Part shown: piece after piece, positions 34,521-43,241 of the stretch
Layout: every line of letters starts with the position of its first letter
Position numbering within the stretch: position 1 is the first letter of the stretch
Assembly (NCBI RefSeq): GCF_005280735.1
Contig: NZ_CP040078.1
Span: 3,100,001-3,164,000 of the forward strand
Length of the DNA: 64,000 nt
Direction: 5' to 3'
Source: Trinickia violacea
Lineage (GTDB): Bacteria > Pseudomonadota > Gammaproteobacteria > Burkholderiales > Burkholderiaceae
Made by a program: the position numbers and the translations under genes
Notes under the pieces: model-generated
Told to the model about the DNA's origin: nothing
What the model saw: only the letters and a program-made list of their open reading frames with translations
Database searches by the model: none

Positions 34521-35585
34521 TCAAGTCATGTCGGGTTTGCGGGCAAGCAGGGGCATGTCACGTTCCGGCTCGAAGCACATGCCTGCGATCGACTCCTGTG
34601 CTGTCGCGTCCTGACCAAGCCATGTCGACCAGCCCAGTTGCCGCTCGCCGCCGACCGTAGCAGGTGACGCACTGGACGTCTTAAGCTTCAGCTCCAGTTG
34701 CCAGTGCAGCTTCTTTCCCATAAACATGCGCACCAGATCGACCAGAAGGGGTAGATCCTCGCCCTGCGGTGTGAAGCGCAGATACTGTGCGAGATCAACC
34801 GGTCCAATCACAATCCGGAACCGGTGCTGCCGGTCAGGGATGACTTCACCCAGCACCATGCCGCCAAGCGTTGAGGTTTCGCCCGGCTCGGCCAGCCGGC
34901 TGATCTGCTCACCGGGCAGCTCCATCCAGTAAAAGACAAACGGTTCGATTGCAACCGGCACCTTGAAGAACATCTCCAGCGTCTGGCGCAGACCATCGGC
35001 ATCGCAGTTCTCCCTCACAGTGTGCGGCGCCGCGGCCAGTTGGGCGTGAACAGGTACGGTCACGCTTTCGAGCAGCGCCGGGTCCTTTCCGGCCAGACAG
35101 CCCACGTAGAACGAGAATGCTTCGGTCTTCGGGCCAGGCCGGTCCAGACCTGCCGTGGATTGCGTGGAAGCCCACGCAAGGTAAAACTGTGTCAGGAAGC
35201 GGTGGTGGAAAACATTGAAGAAGTCAGTCAGTGTGCTGTCGTGGCGGTGTTCCTCACGCTCACGCGCAATCTCCGTGACATGGATCGGCAGCGGACCATT
35301 GGGCCCGAGCATGCCGAGGCTGAACAGGCGCATGTCCAGACGTCCGTCATGTTGACGTGCCATAGCGATTTCCCGCGGCGCGAAACTCAGGCTCGGCTGC
35401 TGACCAAGGCGAAACGGTTCGGCACCCGGGCGCAGCGCCGTGCCAACCGGATCAATGGCCGGATCGGCGCCAATGCGGCGAATGATCGCGAGCCACCCGA
35501 ACAGCCATGGCTCGTGCTGCAACTGCTCGAGCATCCCGTCAGACAGCGCGACGCGGGTCCTCGAAGGCAATGGTGTACGCTCCAT
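34521..35585 (-). CDS. tssG: T6SS baseplate protein TssG
   Basis: The 354-residue protein has the ImpH/VasB layout: LEQLQHEPWLFGWLAIIRRI at the N-terminus, then LSFAPREIA, NGPLPIHVTEIARER, DFFNVFHHRFLTQFYLAW and HRFRIVIGPVDLAQYLRFTPQG. Length is normal. TssG forms the wedge of the baseplate with TssE, TssF and TssK. The start overlaps the stop of the adjacent tssF (TGATG). With two tssF paralogues in the operon there is only this one tssG, so it must serve both or only one. Confidence 0.95.
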   Translation of the reverse strand: MERTPLPSRTRVALSDGMLEQLQHEPWLFGWLAIIRRIGADPAIDPVGTALRPGAEPFRLGQQPSLSFAPREIAMARQHDGRLDMRLFSLGMLGPNGPLPIHVTEIAREREEHRHDSTLTDFFNVFHHRFLTQFYLAWASTQSTAGLDRPGPKTEAFSFYVGCLAGKDPALLESVTVPVHAQLAAAPHTVRENCDADGLRQTLEMFFKVPVAIEPFVFYWMELPGEQISRLAEPGETSTLGGMVLGEVIPDRQHRFRIVIGPVDLAQYLRFTPQGEDLPLLVDLVRMFMGKKLHWQLELKLKTSSASPATVGGERQLGWSTWLGQDATAQESIAGMCFEPERDMPLLARKPDMT

Positions 35586-37456
35586 CAGCCGCCCCTCGTA
35601 CCCATGCGTACCGGCCAGCGCATGATGGGGCCGCGCTGCAGCGAGTTCATCCGCGTCTGCGTAAACGAATGGGCCGATTCGCTGCGCGCCACGTAATGCT
35701 CGAGAATGAGACCAAACAGATATGGACTTGCGCCGTTGAAACCGGTCTCGTCGACAGTCAGCTCACAATCGATGCCGCGCCCAAACACAATCTCCCCATT
35801 GCCCGGCAGCTTGCGCGTCACGCCTTCGGACTTCACGTTCACGAGGCTGTCGATTTGCCGGCGCAACTCCACGTCCGCGGGCATGAGAAACAGGCGCAGC
35901 ATATCGCACAGTGCCTTGCCGCCGTTCTCGAGTACCAGATAGTTGAAGTTCAGTTGGCGGATCAGTTCCCACGCTTTTCGGCCTTCTGCGTAGGGCGGGC
36001 GCGGCGCACTCGGCTCGCGGATCAGCCCGATTGAGGCCGAGGGAATCGACATCTGCGGTGTGAGATCGTCCACCCCATTACGCTTGATCATGCCCGGCAG
36101 TTCGCGGTTGGTGAGCCAGACCTGCACGTCAAGGTAGCGCATCCCCTGCGGATAGAGGTTCCCCTGTCCGTCGAGCAGCGTGACGTGCATATCGGTGCCA
36201 GTGTAGGATGTGCGCGTGCCGTAGCGCCGGTGCGCAGCGGATTGCAATTGCCGCACGCGCTGTACGGAGAAGTAGCGAGTTGCGCCATCCTCATCGTGGT
36301 AGAGGGGCTGGTGCCGCGGCAGGAAGCGCAGCTTCTGTGAGCGCTTGCCGGCCTGCCCGGACAGGGTATCAATGGAGAACACCTCGTAGTCAAAAGGCGT
36401 TTGCGCCCGCGGCACGAGCCTGAATTCGTTACTGGCCTGTGGCAGTTCGATGCGGTTGATGCGTCGGGGAAAAAGATTGACAACCGGCGTGCAGAACAGG
36501 GCAAACCGCGACCGGTCGATGAGATTCGCGAGGTCATCTGGCGCGCGGTCAAGCAGCAGCACGATCTCGGCCTCGTTGCCTTTTACCTTGCGCAGCCCCG
36601 CCTGAAGGCCGGTCAGCGTAAAGAAATAAAACCGCGCAGGAAAGGCCACGAATTCGTGCAGCAGATTGTGGCCGAGGAATTTGGGCCACACAAGCGGCAA
36701 CATGGTCTGGTCCGGACCAGTTCCTTCGTGAAGGACCGGTTTCACGGACACAGCCTCGAAAGGCCTGTCGGCATCGCCAAGCCGTCCTGGCTGCCCGGTG
36801 ACGGTCGCCACGGTACCTGCATGCACGAGCTCAAAAATCCGGGAGGCAATCACCTCGTCGCCCGTCAGATAAACCGTCAGACGGTCAAGGCCCGCCAGAT
36901 CCGCAATCTCTACATTGGCCGTGGTGCGCATGCGCAAACGCAACGCACCTTTCACCGTAGCGTGCGCGGGCACGAGGCGCTCAACGCCGGGAATATCGGG
37001 GGGGATGCCAGTATTGCGCACATCGCCAATCGTGAGCGGATAGAGCATCACATCCTGCGTGCTGCAGAATTCGCAGGGGGTGACTTCGTCCGCCGGGGCA
37101 GGGCTGACAAGACGGGTACCGCGTGGCACCCTGAAGCCTGCCACGAGATCGCCCTGCTCGCCTGTGGGATGGAATTGCGCCACCGACATCGACGGCGTAG
37201 GCGCCACGTAGTTCGGGTACGTGGTTTCCAACAGGCGACGGGTGAGTTCCGGAAACGCCGCATCGATGCGCTGCCGTGTACGTGCAAGCACAAGGCTGGC
37301 CGACTGCAGCAGACGCTCGACGTATCGATCCGCAACTTCTCCCGCCTGCATGCCCAGACGCTGGCCGATCTTCGGGTGCTGCCTGGCAAACTCCATTGCG
37401 AGTTCGGTCAGGTAAAGGCGTTCGCGATTGTAGTCGTCCAGCAACTGCTGATCCAT
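35585..37456 (-). CDS. tssF: T6SS baseplate protein TssF, copy 1
   Basis: The start at ATG 37456 (MDQQLLDDYNRE) is chosen because it follows GAGGT and aligns with the other TssF (MDPRLLEYYNQE); an ATG 12 bases upstream is possible. The 623-residue product carries the TssF landmarks EFARQHPKIGQRLG, VADRYVERLLQS, YPNYVAPTPSMSV, HNLLHEFVAFPARFYFF, FALFCTPVVNLFPRR and ILEHYVARSESAHSFTQ. Both copies keep these, but elsewhere they are clearly diverged. It lies between tssA and tssG with overlapping starts and stops, so it is certainly expressed with the operon. Confidence 0.95.
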   Translation of the reverse strand: MDQQLLDDYNRERLYLTELAMEFARQHPKIGQRLGMQAGEVADRYVERLLQSASLVLARTRQRIDAAFPELTRRLLETTYPNYVAPTPSMSVAQFHPTGEQGDLVAGFRVPRGTRLVSPAPADEVTPCEFCSTQDVMLYPLTIGDVRNTGIPPDIPGVERLVPAHATVKGALRLRMRTTANVEIADLAGLDRLTVYLTGDEVIASRIFELVHAGTVATVTGQPGRLGDADRPFEAVSVKPVLHEGTGPDQTMLPLVWPKFLGHNLLHEFVAFPARFYFFTLTGLQAGLRKVKGNEAEIVLLLDRAPDDLANLIDRSRFALFCTPVVNLFPRRINRIELPQASNEFRLVPRAQTPFDYEVFSIDTLSGQAGKRSQKLRFLPRHQPLYHDEDGATRYFSVQRVRQLQSAAHRRYGTRTSYTGTDMHVTLLDGQGNLYPQGMRYLDVQVWLTNRELPGMIKRNGVDDLTPQMSIPSASIGLIREPSAPRPPYAEGRKAWELIRQLNFNYLVLENGGKALCDMLRLFLMPADVELRRQIDSLVNVKSEGVTRKLPGNGEIVFGRGIDCELTVDETGFNGASPYLFGLILEHYVARSESAHSFTQTRMNSLQRGPIMRWPVRMGTRGG

Positions 37457-37457
37457 G

Positions 37458-38546
37458 CTAAACCTCATTTTCCCACTGCGCGAGAAGCTCGGCCGGGATT
37501 GCCTTCACCGCGTCGGAGTAGCGCTTGCCGACAAACTGCTCGGCACGTTTGAGTAACACGGGAATCGGGCTGCTGGGTTCGTGCTGCTCAAACCATTGGC
37601 GTGCTTCACGGACCAGTTCAAGCGCCGCATCACGATCGGAGGCGATGCCGCCGGCACGAGTCGTTGCGTGAGCAGTCATCTCGAGTCCTTCGGGTTCACC
37701 AGCGATCCCATGCGAAATACCGTCGCTTGCTTGTTTCCCGGTTACACCAGACGGGCCTTCAGCAATCTCGGGTTGTATCTTCGGACCCGGGCTACCACCT
37801 GATCGATCTGCCACATGTCGCAGAAGGCGCTTCAGGGCAGTGAGATCCGGCGCGTAAAGACTCAGGTGCTCGCGACACCAGCTTTCGATTGCCGCAAGAC
37901 TTTCCAGTGCGCGGTCGAAACCCGCCAGGACGGCGGGCTGCTGCGTGCGCAGGTCATCCAGTTGCCGGGTTACCGATTCGGGCGCAAGAGCATCGCTCGG
38001 CCGGGGATGGGCAAATGCGCGTTCGACATCCCTCACCTGCAGCCGGATCGCCGTTGATCGGGTAAGTGCAATCTCGCGTACGTCGGCCAGCAGTCCGTCG
38101 GTATCGGTCAACGATTGCAGGGCGTTCATGCGAATCTCGAGTGCCGCATCGCGATCCTCGTCGACGCCGGGTTGCGGGTGAACCCCTTCGGGAAATCTGG
38201 CCAGCCATCCTGCTAGCAGGGTCAGTCCTTCGGCAAGGCCTTCGGAAGCTGCCAAGCGCGTACGGCACCGTGAGAAGAGCACTCCCAGACGCACGTCCTT
38301 GCTACGCATCATCAGGCGCCGGCAATCACGATCCACATCGCTCCAGTTCACCGGCTCCGGCGTACCGACAAAATCGCCATACTGCGCTTCAGCTTTTGCG
38401 GCAACGCTCGCGCTCAACACCACGAATTCGGGATCGTATTCAAGGTCCACTCCACATGGGGCACTGTCCTTGATCGGGGTCATCCAGTCGTGTTTGACGT
38501 CTGGATGGCCGGACTTCTGCTTTGGATTTTTCCTGTTGGCATTCAC
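37458..38546 (-). CDS. tssA: T6SS protein TssA
   Basis: The 362-residue protein has the ImpA N-terminal domain (PIKDSAPCGVDLEYDPEF, GDFVGTPEPVNWSDVDRDC, LLAGWLARFPEGVHPQP), a variable middle, and a C-terminal conserved segment (DRDAALELVREARQWFEQHEPSSPIPVLLKRAEQFVGKRY). It fits a short-type TssA, which primes baseplate and sheath assembly. Unusually it sits between two tssF genes, overlapping the first by 4 bp and lying 1 bp ahead of the second. Confidence 0.95.
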   Translation of the reverse strand: MNANRKNPKQKSGHPDVKHDWMTPIKDSAPCGVDLEYDPEFVVLSASVAAKAEAQYGDFVGTPEPVNWSDVDRDCRRLMMRSKDVRLGVLFSRCRTRLAASEGLAEGLTLLAGWLARFPEGVHPQPGVDEDRDAALEIRMNALQSLTDTDGLLADVREIALTRSTAIRLQVRDVERAFAHPRPSDALAPESVTRQLDDLRTQQPAVLAGFDRALESLAAIESWCREHLSLYAPDLTALKRLLRHVADRSGGSPGPKIQPEIAEGPSGVTGKQASDGISHGIAGEPEGLEMTAHATTRAGGIASDRDAALELVREARQWFEQHEPSSPIPVLLKRAEQFVGKRYSDAVKAIPAELLAQWENEV

Positions 38547-40489
38547 GATTCAACCTTTGCCGTCTGTGCAGTGCGCGCGGCCACGTCGTACGTTATCCGG
38601 GGTAGATAGCGCTCCGATCCGAATCGCATACCCCATCGTGCAACAATGCCCCGCTGCATCGAATGAAGCTCAATTCGGGTGAACGAATTGATGGGAACAT
38701 GCCGGGCCATGTAATGCTCGAGAACGAGGCCCAGGAGGTACGGACTGGTGCCCGAGAACCCGGCTTCGTCAACGGTCAGCACACACTGGATGCCTCGCCC
38801 GAATACAATGGGACCGTTACCGGGAAGCACTTCACTGACCGGTTGCGTCTTCACACCGATCAATGCCTGCACCTGGCGCTGACGCTCCCCGTCGTCGTCC
38901 GCAAGGAACAGCCGGAGCAGGTCGCGCAAGCCCTGGCCGCCCTCGCGGTGATCCATGTCGCTCAAAGGCAGGTAGTTAAAATCCAGTTGCCTGACCAGAC
39001 GCCAGGCCGTCTCACGTTCAACGTAGGGCGGCCTGGGCGGGCTGGGCGGACGGATCAGACCAATGGACCCGACGGCGTCCCCCTCGACACCGTCGAGGTC
39101 GTCCACGCCGTTGCGCGGCACCAGCAATGGCAGATCGCGATTGGTCATCCATGCATCGACCGTCAGGTAGTGGAGCTCTTCGGCATAGGGCGCCTCATTC
39201 TGGTCAACCAGGGAAACGAACACCTCCGTGCCGATGTACGGGGTACGTGTACCGTAACGCCGCGCGGAGTCGGACATCAGTCGTTGTTCGCGGCGTGTCG
39301 AGAAATACCGGCCGTAATTGCGCCCGTCGTTGTTCAGCGTCTGGAACAGGGGTCTGAATTCGAGTTCGTCAGACGTGGAAGTTTTCTGCCCGACAACCTT
39401 CTCGATGGCGAACACTTCGTAGTCGAGCGGCTCCAGCCGTGATGGCACCAGCCGGGTCTCAGTCCTGTCGCGCGAAATCTCAATCTGGTCAGTGCGCCTC
39501 GGGAACAGGTTGATAACAGGCGTGCAGAAAAGTGCAAAGCTAGATGCATCCACGAGACCGGTCAGCCGGTCGGTGGTTTGATCCAGCAGTACAATCACCT
39601 CGACTTCGGGCCCGCCAAATCGACTGAACCCTTCCTGGAGTCCGTTCAGCGTGAAGAAATAGAAGCGGCTCGGGCAGGCGAAATATTCATGCAGCAGATT
39701 GTGACCATGGAACTTCGACCAGCTCAGGGGCAGCAACCCCTGACCAATGTCGATCCCCTCATGAACGACCGGGTTGGACGTCACAACGGAAAGCGGCTTG
39801 GCAGGAACACTGAACTGCCCCGGTTCGCCAATGATCAATGCGATGCTGGCAACGTGCAGCAGTTCAAACAGATGAGAGGCAATCTGCTCGTCTCCGCCAA
39901 GATAGATGGGCAGGCGGTCAAGGCGTTGCAGATCCGAGACTGGCGAGCCGCTCGTGGTGCGCAGGCGGATGCGCAGCGCACCCCGCACCTGTCTCTCATG
40001 TGACACATAACGGTCGAGTCCAATCACGTCTGAAGGAACGGCCGTGAGTTTCGCGTCGGAAATCGTCAGCGGATACAGAACGACATCCTGACTGCTGCGA
40101 AACCGGCAGGCGGTTTTTTCGCCGTGTGGCGTGCGCGCCTTGAAAGTGGTAGCACGGGGAACCAGAAAGCCCTTCGCCAGGTTGCCATCGACAGGATTGG
40201 GGTAGATCCGGGCGACCGACATGGAGGGAGTCGGCGCCACGTAATTCGGGTAGATGACCTCGAGCAGCCGTTCGGTGAACTTCGGAAACTCCGCGTCGAT
40301 CTTGATCTGGGTACGGGCCGCCATAAAGCAGAACGACTCGATCAGCCGTTCGACATAGGGGTCCGCGACCTCACCCGCCTGAATTCCCAGCCGCGCCGCG
40401 ATCTTGGGGTGCTGCCGCCCGAACTCGCTGGCGAGCTCGCGCATGTAGATCAGTTCCTGGTTGTAGTATTCGAGCAGTCGTGGATCCAT
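38543..40489 (-). CDS. tssF: T6SS baseplate protein TssF, copy 2
   Basis: The 648-residue second TssF carries the same landmarks as copy 1: MDPRLLEYYNQELIYMRELASEFGRQHPKIAARLG, YPNYVAPTPSMSV, HNLLHEYFACPSRFYFF, FALFCTPVINLFPRR, PGNGPIVFGRGIQC. By eye the copies are about half identical, so they are old paralogues rather than a recent duplication. This copy follows tssE directly, the common place of tssF, suggesting it is the ancestral one. No frameshift or missing block is seen. Confidence 0.95.
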   Translation of the reverse strand: MDPRLLEYYNQELIYMRELASEFGRQHPKIAARLGIQAGEVADPYVERLIESFCFMAARTQIKIDAEFPKFTERLLEVIYPNYVAPTPSMSVARIYPNPVDGNLAKGFLVPRATTFKARTPHGEKTACRFRSSQDVVLYPLTISDAKLTAVPSDVIGLDRYVSHERQVRGALRIRLRTTSGSPVSDLQRLDRLPIYLGGDEQIASHLFELLHVASIALIIGEPGQFSVPAKPLSVVTSNPVVHEGIDIGQGLLPLSWSKFHGHNLLHEYFACPSRFYFFTLNGLQEGFSRFGGPEVEVIVLLDQTTDRLTGLVDASSFALFCTPVINLFPRRTDQIEISRDRTETRLVPSRLEPLDYEVFAIEKVVGQKTSTSDELEFRPLFQTLNNDGRNYGRYFSTRREQRLMSDSARRYGTRTPYIGTEVFVSLVDQNEAPYAEELHYLTVDAWMTNRDLPLLVPRNGVDDLDGVEGDAVGSIGLIRPPSPPRPPYVERETAWRLVRQLDFNYLPLSDMDHREGGQGLRDLLRLFLADDDGERQRQVQALIGVKTQPVSEVLPGNGPIVFGRGIQCVLTVDEAGFSGTSPYLLGLVLEHYMARHVPINSFTRIELHSMQRGIVARWGMRFGSERYLPRITYDVAARTAQTAKVES

Positions 40490-40514
40490 GGCCTTGCGCC
40501 GTATCTGTTTCGGT

Positions 40515-41066
40515 TCAGAAGGCGCGAACGCCTCTGACGTTGAGCTGACTGGTCTCTAGGTCGAGCGAACTCTGGACCAGGAATTCCATGGGATAAGGGT
40601 CCATGCTGATCAGGCCGCGTACCTCGAACGCGAGGGCGTTGTACTGGACCTCGCCGTCTTTATCTGGTAACGGCGACACACTGAGACTGTCTGGCACAAG
40701 ACGCGGCTCAAAATCCGTAACCGCGCGCTTGATGCTGGATTCGATGTCCGCCCACTGACGTGTCGCCATGAACGTTCCGGCCAGCGGTGGCACGCCGAAG
40801 TTCACCGTCGATGCCGCTGCCTGCGGGTAGCGCTCACGGTCGATCTGCTCTTCGATGTTCTGCGTGTTGAGCAGGTACGCGAGATCGCGCTGGATGATGT
40901 CCCGCATCTGTGTCCGTGTGACTGCGTATTCACCAGGCGCTTCATGTTGCCGGTGCGGTGCGTCATCACGCAGCCGGTCCAGCAGCGTCGGCATCAAAAA
41001 GGTATCCGCACGCCGCGGAGCGGCAAGCGGCTGCGTGACGTTGGTTCCGCGCTTACGCCGTTCCAT
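40515..41066 (-). CDS. tssE: T6SS baseplate protein TssE (gp25-like)
   Basis: I start at ATG 41066 (MERRKRGTN) behind AGAGGTGA, inside the last codons of tagJ; longer starts are possible. The 183-residue product has the gp25-like core: LLDRLRDDAP, DIIQRDLAYLLNTQN, VNFGVPPLAG, IKRAVTDFEPRLVPDSLSV and the C-terminal NALAFEVRGLISMDPYPMEFLVQSSLDLETSQLNVRG. TssE couples the sheath to the baseplate wedge. Confidence 0.95.
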   Translation of the reverse strand: MERRKRGTNVTQPLAAPRRADTFLMPTLLDRLRDDAPHRQHEAPGEYAVTRTQMRDIIQRDLAYLLNTQNIEEQIDRERYPQAAASTVNFGVPPLAGTFMATRQWADIESSIKRAVTDFEPRLVPDSLSVSPLPDKDGEVQYNALAFEVRGLISMDPYPMEFLVQSSLDLETSQLNVRGVRAF

Positions 41067-41910
41067 CGAGGTCACCTCTACTCGCCGTTGCAATCACGGC
41101 AACACGGCCTGCCAGGGTGGCATTTGCATCATGAGCAAACGCGCACACATCCAGTTCGAACAGGCCAGCATCGCCCGCACTGGTCGCCCACGTCTTGCGT
41201 CCCTGTGCGACCACACCGGTACGGCCAATATCCGTCCAGACCGTCGTATTACCCAGTCGCAGCGCATCCTGCATGGCACTGTTATGCAGCGTATGCGCGA
41301 TGACGGGAAAACGTGCCGGCATAAAACCATGGGCTTTCGTGCCGTCCACAAGCGTCAGGGAGCACGAAGCCCATACGAGATCAACCAGTGCCGCCGGCCG
41401 GCGGATTTCCCAGGCCACAATGTCAGAGAAAGGCAACCAGCGGTAACGGCCTGCCGTGATGATCTCGCAGACGGGGCCCAGACGTGAATCGCTGTCGGCA
41501 ATCCAGTCGAACGAATGGGTTGTGCCACGGCCTCCCACCAGGGGCGCCTGATCGAGCGCCGCCTCGCGCGTGCTGTCGGCAGCCTCAGTCTGGCCGGCCG
41601 CCGTCAGGCGCAGCGCCTCAGCGAGTTTCTCTACCCACGAGGGTGCTTCGACGATAAATCCAGGTTGCGCAAGTCCACCCAGAACCTTCGCGCGCCACCG
41701 TTCGGCACGGATCAGGTCGCGGTACGCCTGTGCGGCCTGTGCATGCTGTGGGTCCAGTTGCGCGAAGACCTGCAGTTGCTGGATCGCCCGTTCCCATTGC
41801 TCCGTCACGCAAAGCAGCTGGAACAGGGTCCAGCGGTGACCTGCAACTGCCGGCTGCCTGCGGATCAGCCCCTCCACGTCATCCAGGCGTGCATCAAGCG
41901 ACATCGTCAT
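41053..41910 (-). CDS. tagJ: T6SS accessory protein TagJ (ImpE family)
   Basis: The 285-residue protein has an N-terminal TPR-like part (LIRRQPAVAGHRWTLFQLLCVTEQWERAIQQL) and the ImpE/TagJ body (FDWIADSDSRLGPVCEIITAGRYRWLPFSDI, WEIRRPAALVDLVWASCSLTLVDG). TagJ binds sheath protein TssB in systems such as P. aeruginosa H1 and modulates ClpV recycling. Its end overlaps tssE and its start overlaps the upstream tagK by 4 bp. Confidence 0.93.
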   Translation of the reverse strand: MTMSLDARLDDVEGLIRRQPAVAGHRWTLFQLLCVTEQWERAIQQLQVFAQLDPQHAQAAQAYRDLIRAERWRAKVLGGLAQPGFIVEAPSWVEKLAEALRLTAAGQTEAADSTREAALDQAPLVGGRGTTHSFDWIADSDSRLGPVCEIITAGRYRWLPFSDIVAWEIRRPAALVDLVWASCSLTLVDGTKAHGFMPARFPVIAHTLHNSAMQDALRLGNTTVWTDIGRTGVVAQGRKTWATSAGDAGLFELDVCAFAHDANATLAGRVAVIATASRGDLDGTA

Positions 41911-42590
41911 GACGAATTCCCGTTCAAGGTCACTTCCGGCATGGGTAGCGGACTGTCTATTCCGAGTGAATGATGCTCGCGACGCGCGAGTGTCGGCGGG
42001 ACTGACGCCATCCAGCGGAAGGCTGAAGCCAGATATTCCGGTGGAGCAAAGAGACGAAGGATTTCCGGCACCGGCTCTGATTCAAGCAGGTTCCCGAGGT
42101 CGCTCTCCCCGAGCGGACCAAAGGCATGATCCAACAACTGCGCTCCCGAAAGCAGCGTTTCGATGGAGTCCTGATTGGCATCGGGTCGATGCGAATCAGC
42201 AGGAAAGCCGGACTTGTCACGCACATACCGTCCAGACGACTCAGACGGGGATTCCCAGCCAGCTCCCGCCATCGGCCCGAGGGGATTATCCAGTGCCTGG
42301 CAGTACTGTCTATGTAAACTGGACATCAAATCCTCACCGTCGTTCACATGCTCCAGCGCCTGACGCACTCCACCCTGCTTTACCGCCGGACGTGATCCGA
42401 TGAGAGCAAGGATTGATCTATCGCCCTGCAGGTCCTCTGCGCACTGATGTTGCTCATACAGCACCATATCGTGCTCCGCTTCCGGCATGCCTGTCCCCGT
42501 CTGCCTTAAGGCATCCTCAACAGGGAGCGCCCGAGGTTCGGTGCGCGTCGCGGGCGATTCACGACGGCGAAACAGCCGGAAGAAGTGCAT
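41907..42590 (-). CDS. tagK: TagK-like T6SS-associated protein
   Basis: This 227-residue first gene of the minus-strand operon has a low-complexity N-terminal half and a conserved-looking C-terminus (LLSGAQLLDHAFGPLGESDLGNLLESEPVPEILRLFAPPEY). This resembles TagK proteins found with Burkholderia T6SS. TagK function is not established. There is no signal peptide or membrane span. Assignment rests on that motif and its place ahead of tagJ-tssE. Confidence 0.65.
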   Translation of the reverse strand: MHFFRLFRRRESPATRTEPRALPVEDALRQTGTGMPEAEHDMVLYEQHQCAEDLQGDRSILALIGSRPAVKQGGVRQALEHVNDGEDLMSSLHRQYCQALDNPLGPMAGAGWESPSESSGRYVRDKSGFPADSHRPDANQDSIETLLSGAQLLDHAFGPLGESDLGNLLESEPVPEILRLFAPPEYLASAFRWMASVPPTLARREHHSLGIDSPLPMPEVTLNGNSS

Positions 42591-43241
42591 GAGACAGTGG
42601 CCTGAATATGCTTGAAGATGCGCATTTTAAACACAGCCAACTCCGGTTCGTCTACTGCGATTTAATAAAATTGACTTTCGTTTGTCGCGGCAATATCGGT
42701 TGATATCTCTGATGAATTGTTAATTCTGTTAAAAAATACGCACTGAGTAGGTATTGCTCGGGCGCATCGCATGAAATGTTAAATCGCCAGAGCCCCTTGC
42801 CAAATAATGATTTGAGCGCGCCAAGGTGCCGCTCGTGCATGCCTGAATCTCGTCCAATAGCGAACCTTGACCACTGCTTCATAGTTGTAAATTCTCTGTC
42901 GCGGCTGGAACCTTTATGCTCGCTTCATGCGATGCCCTCAAGCATTGCTAGCGTCGTGACAAATGTTCATATTTTACAAATTGACATAAATTGCGAATAT
43001 CTCTATATCACCACAATGGAAGAGGTATTTTGAGCTATCTGAATTTCCTGGATAACCAAATTCCACCGATATACCGTTGACGAGCGCAGGCATCTGGAAT
43101 TAAAGTGCGACCAATAAATTGTCTGCAATAGTTGAAGACTGCGCTTCGTCAAGTTTCCTTACGGCAACCGAAGATGATTTGCGCGCGGTAAAGCCATACG
43201 GGCAATCTGCATTACGCTAACGACAATCCCGGAAGAATCAC
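42591..43241. promoter_or_regulatory. AT-rich divergent promoter region of the T6SS
   Basis: This 650-bp gap separates tagK (minus) from clpV (plus) and is clearly AT-richer than the flanking genes. A minus-strand 76-codon frame (42652-42882) lacks a ribosome binding site and is not called. It should hold promoters for both operons and would suit H-NS silencing. I found no good sigma54 site (GG-N10-GC with consensus flanks). Confidence 0.7.
42981..43009 (+). promoter_or_regulatory. Putative sigma70 promoter for the clpV operon
   Basis: TTGACA (42981-42986), a 17-base spacer and TATATC (43004-43009) resemble a sigma70 promoter. It lies about 230 bp upstream of the clpV ATG, leaving a long untranslated leader. 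Confidence 0.5.

Noticed and set aside
36401..37552. 383-codon plus-strand frame opposite tssF copy 1
   Set aside because: Shadow; the minus strand carries clear TssF motifs.
42652..42882. 76-codon minus-strand frame in the T6SS divergent region
   Set aside because: No ribosome binding site, unusual composition, and it lies in the AT-rich promoter region.
42591..43241. Sigma54 promoter for the T6SS
   Set aside because: No segment met the GG-N10-GC pattern with consensus flanks, so only a sigma70-like site is reported.
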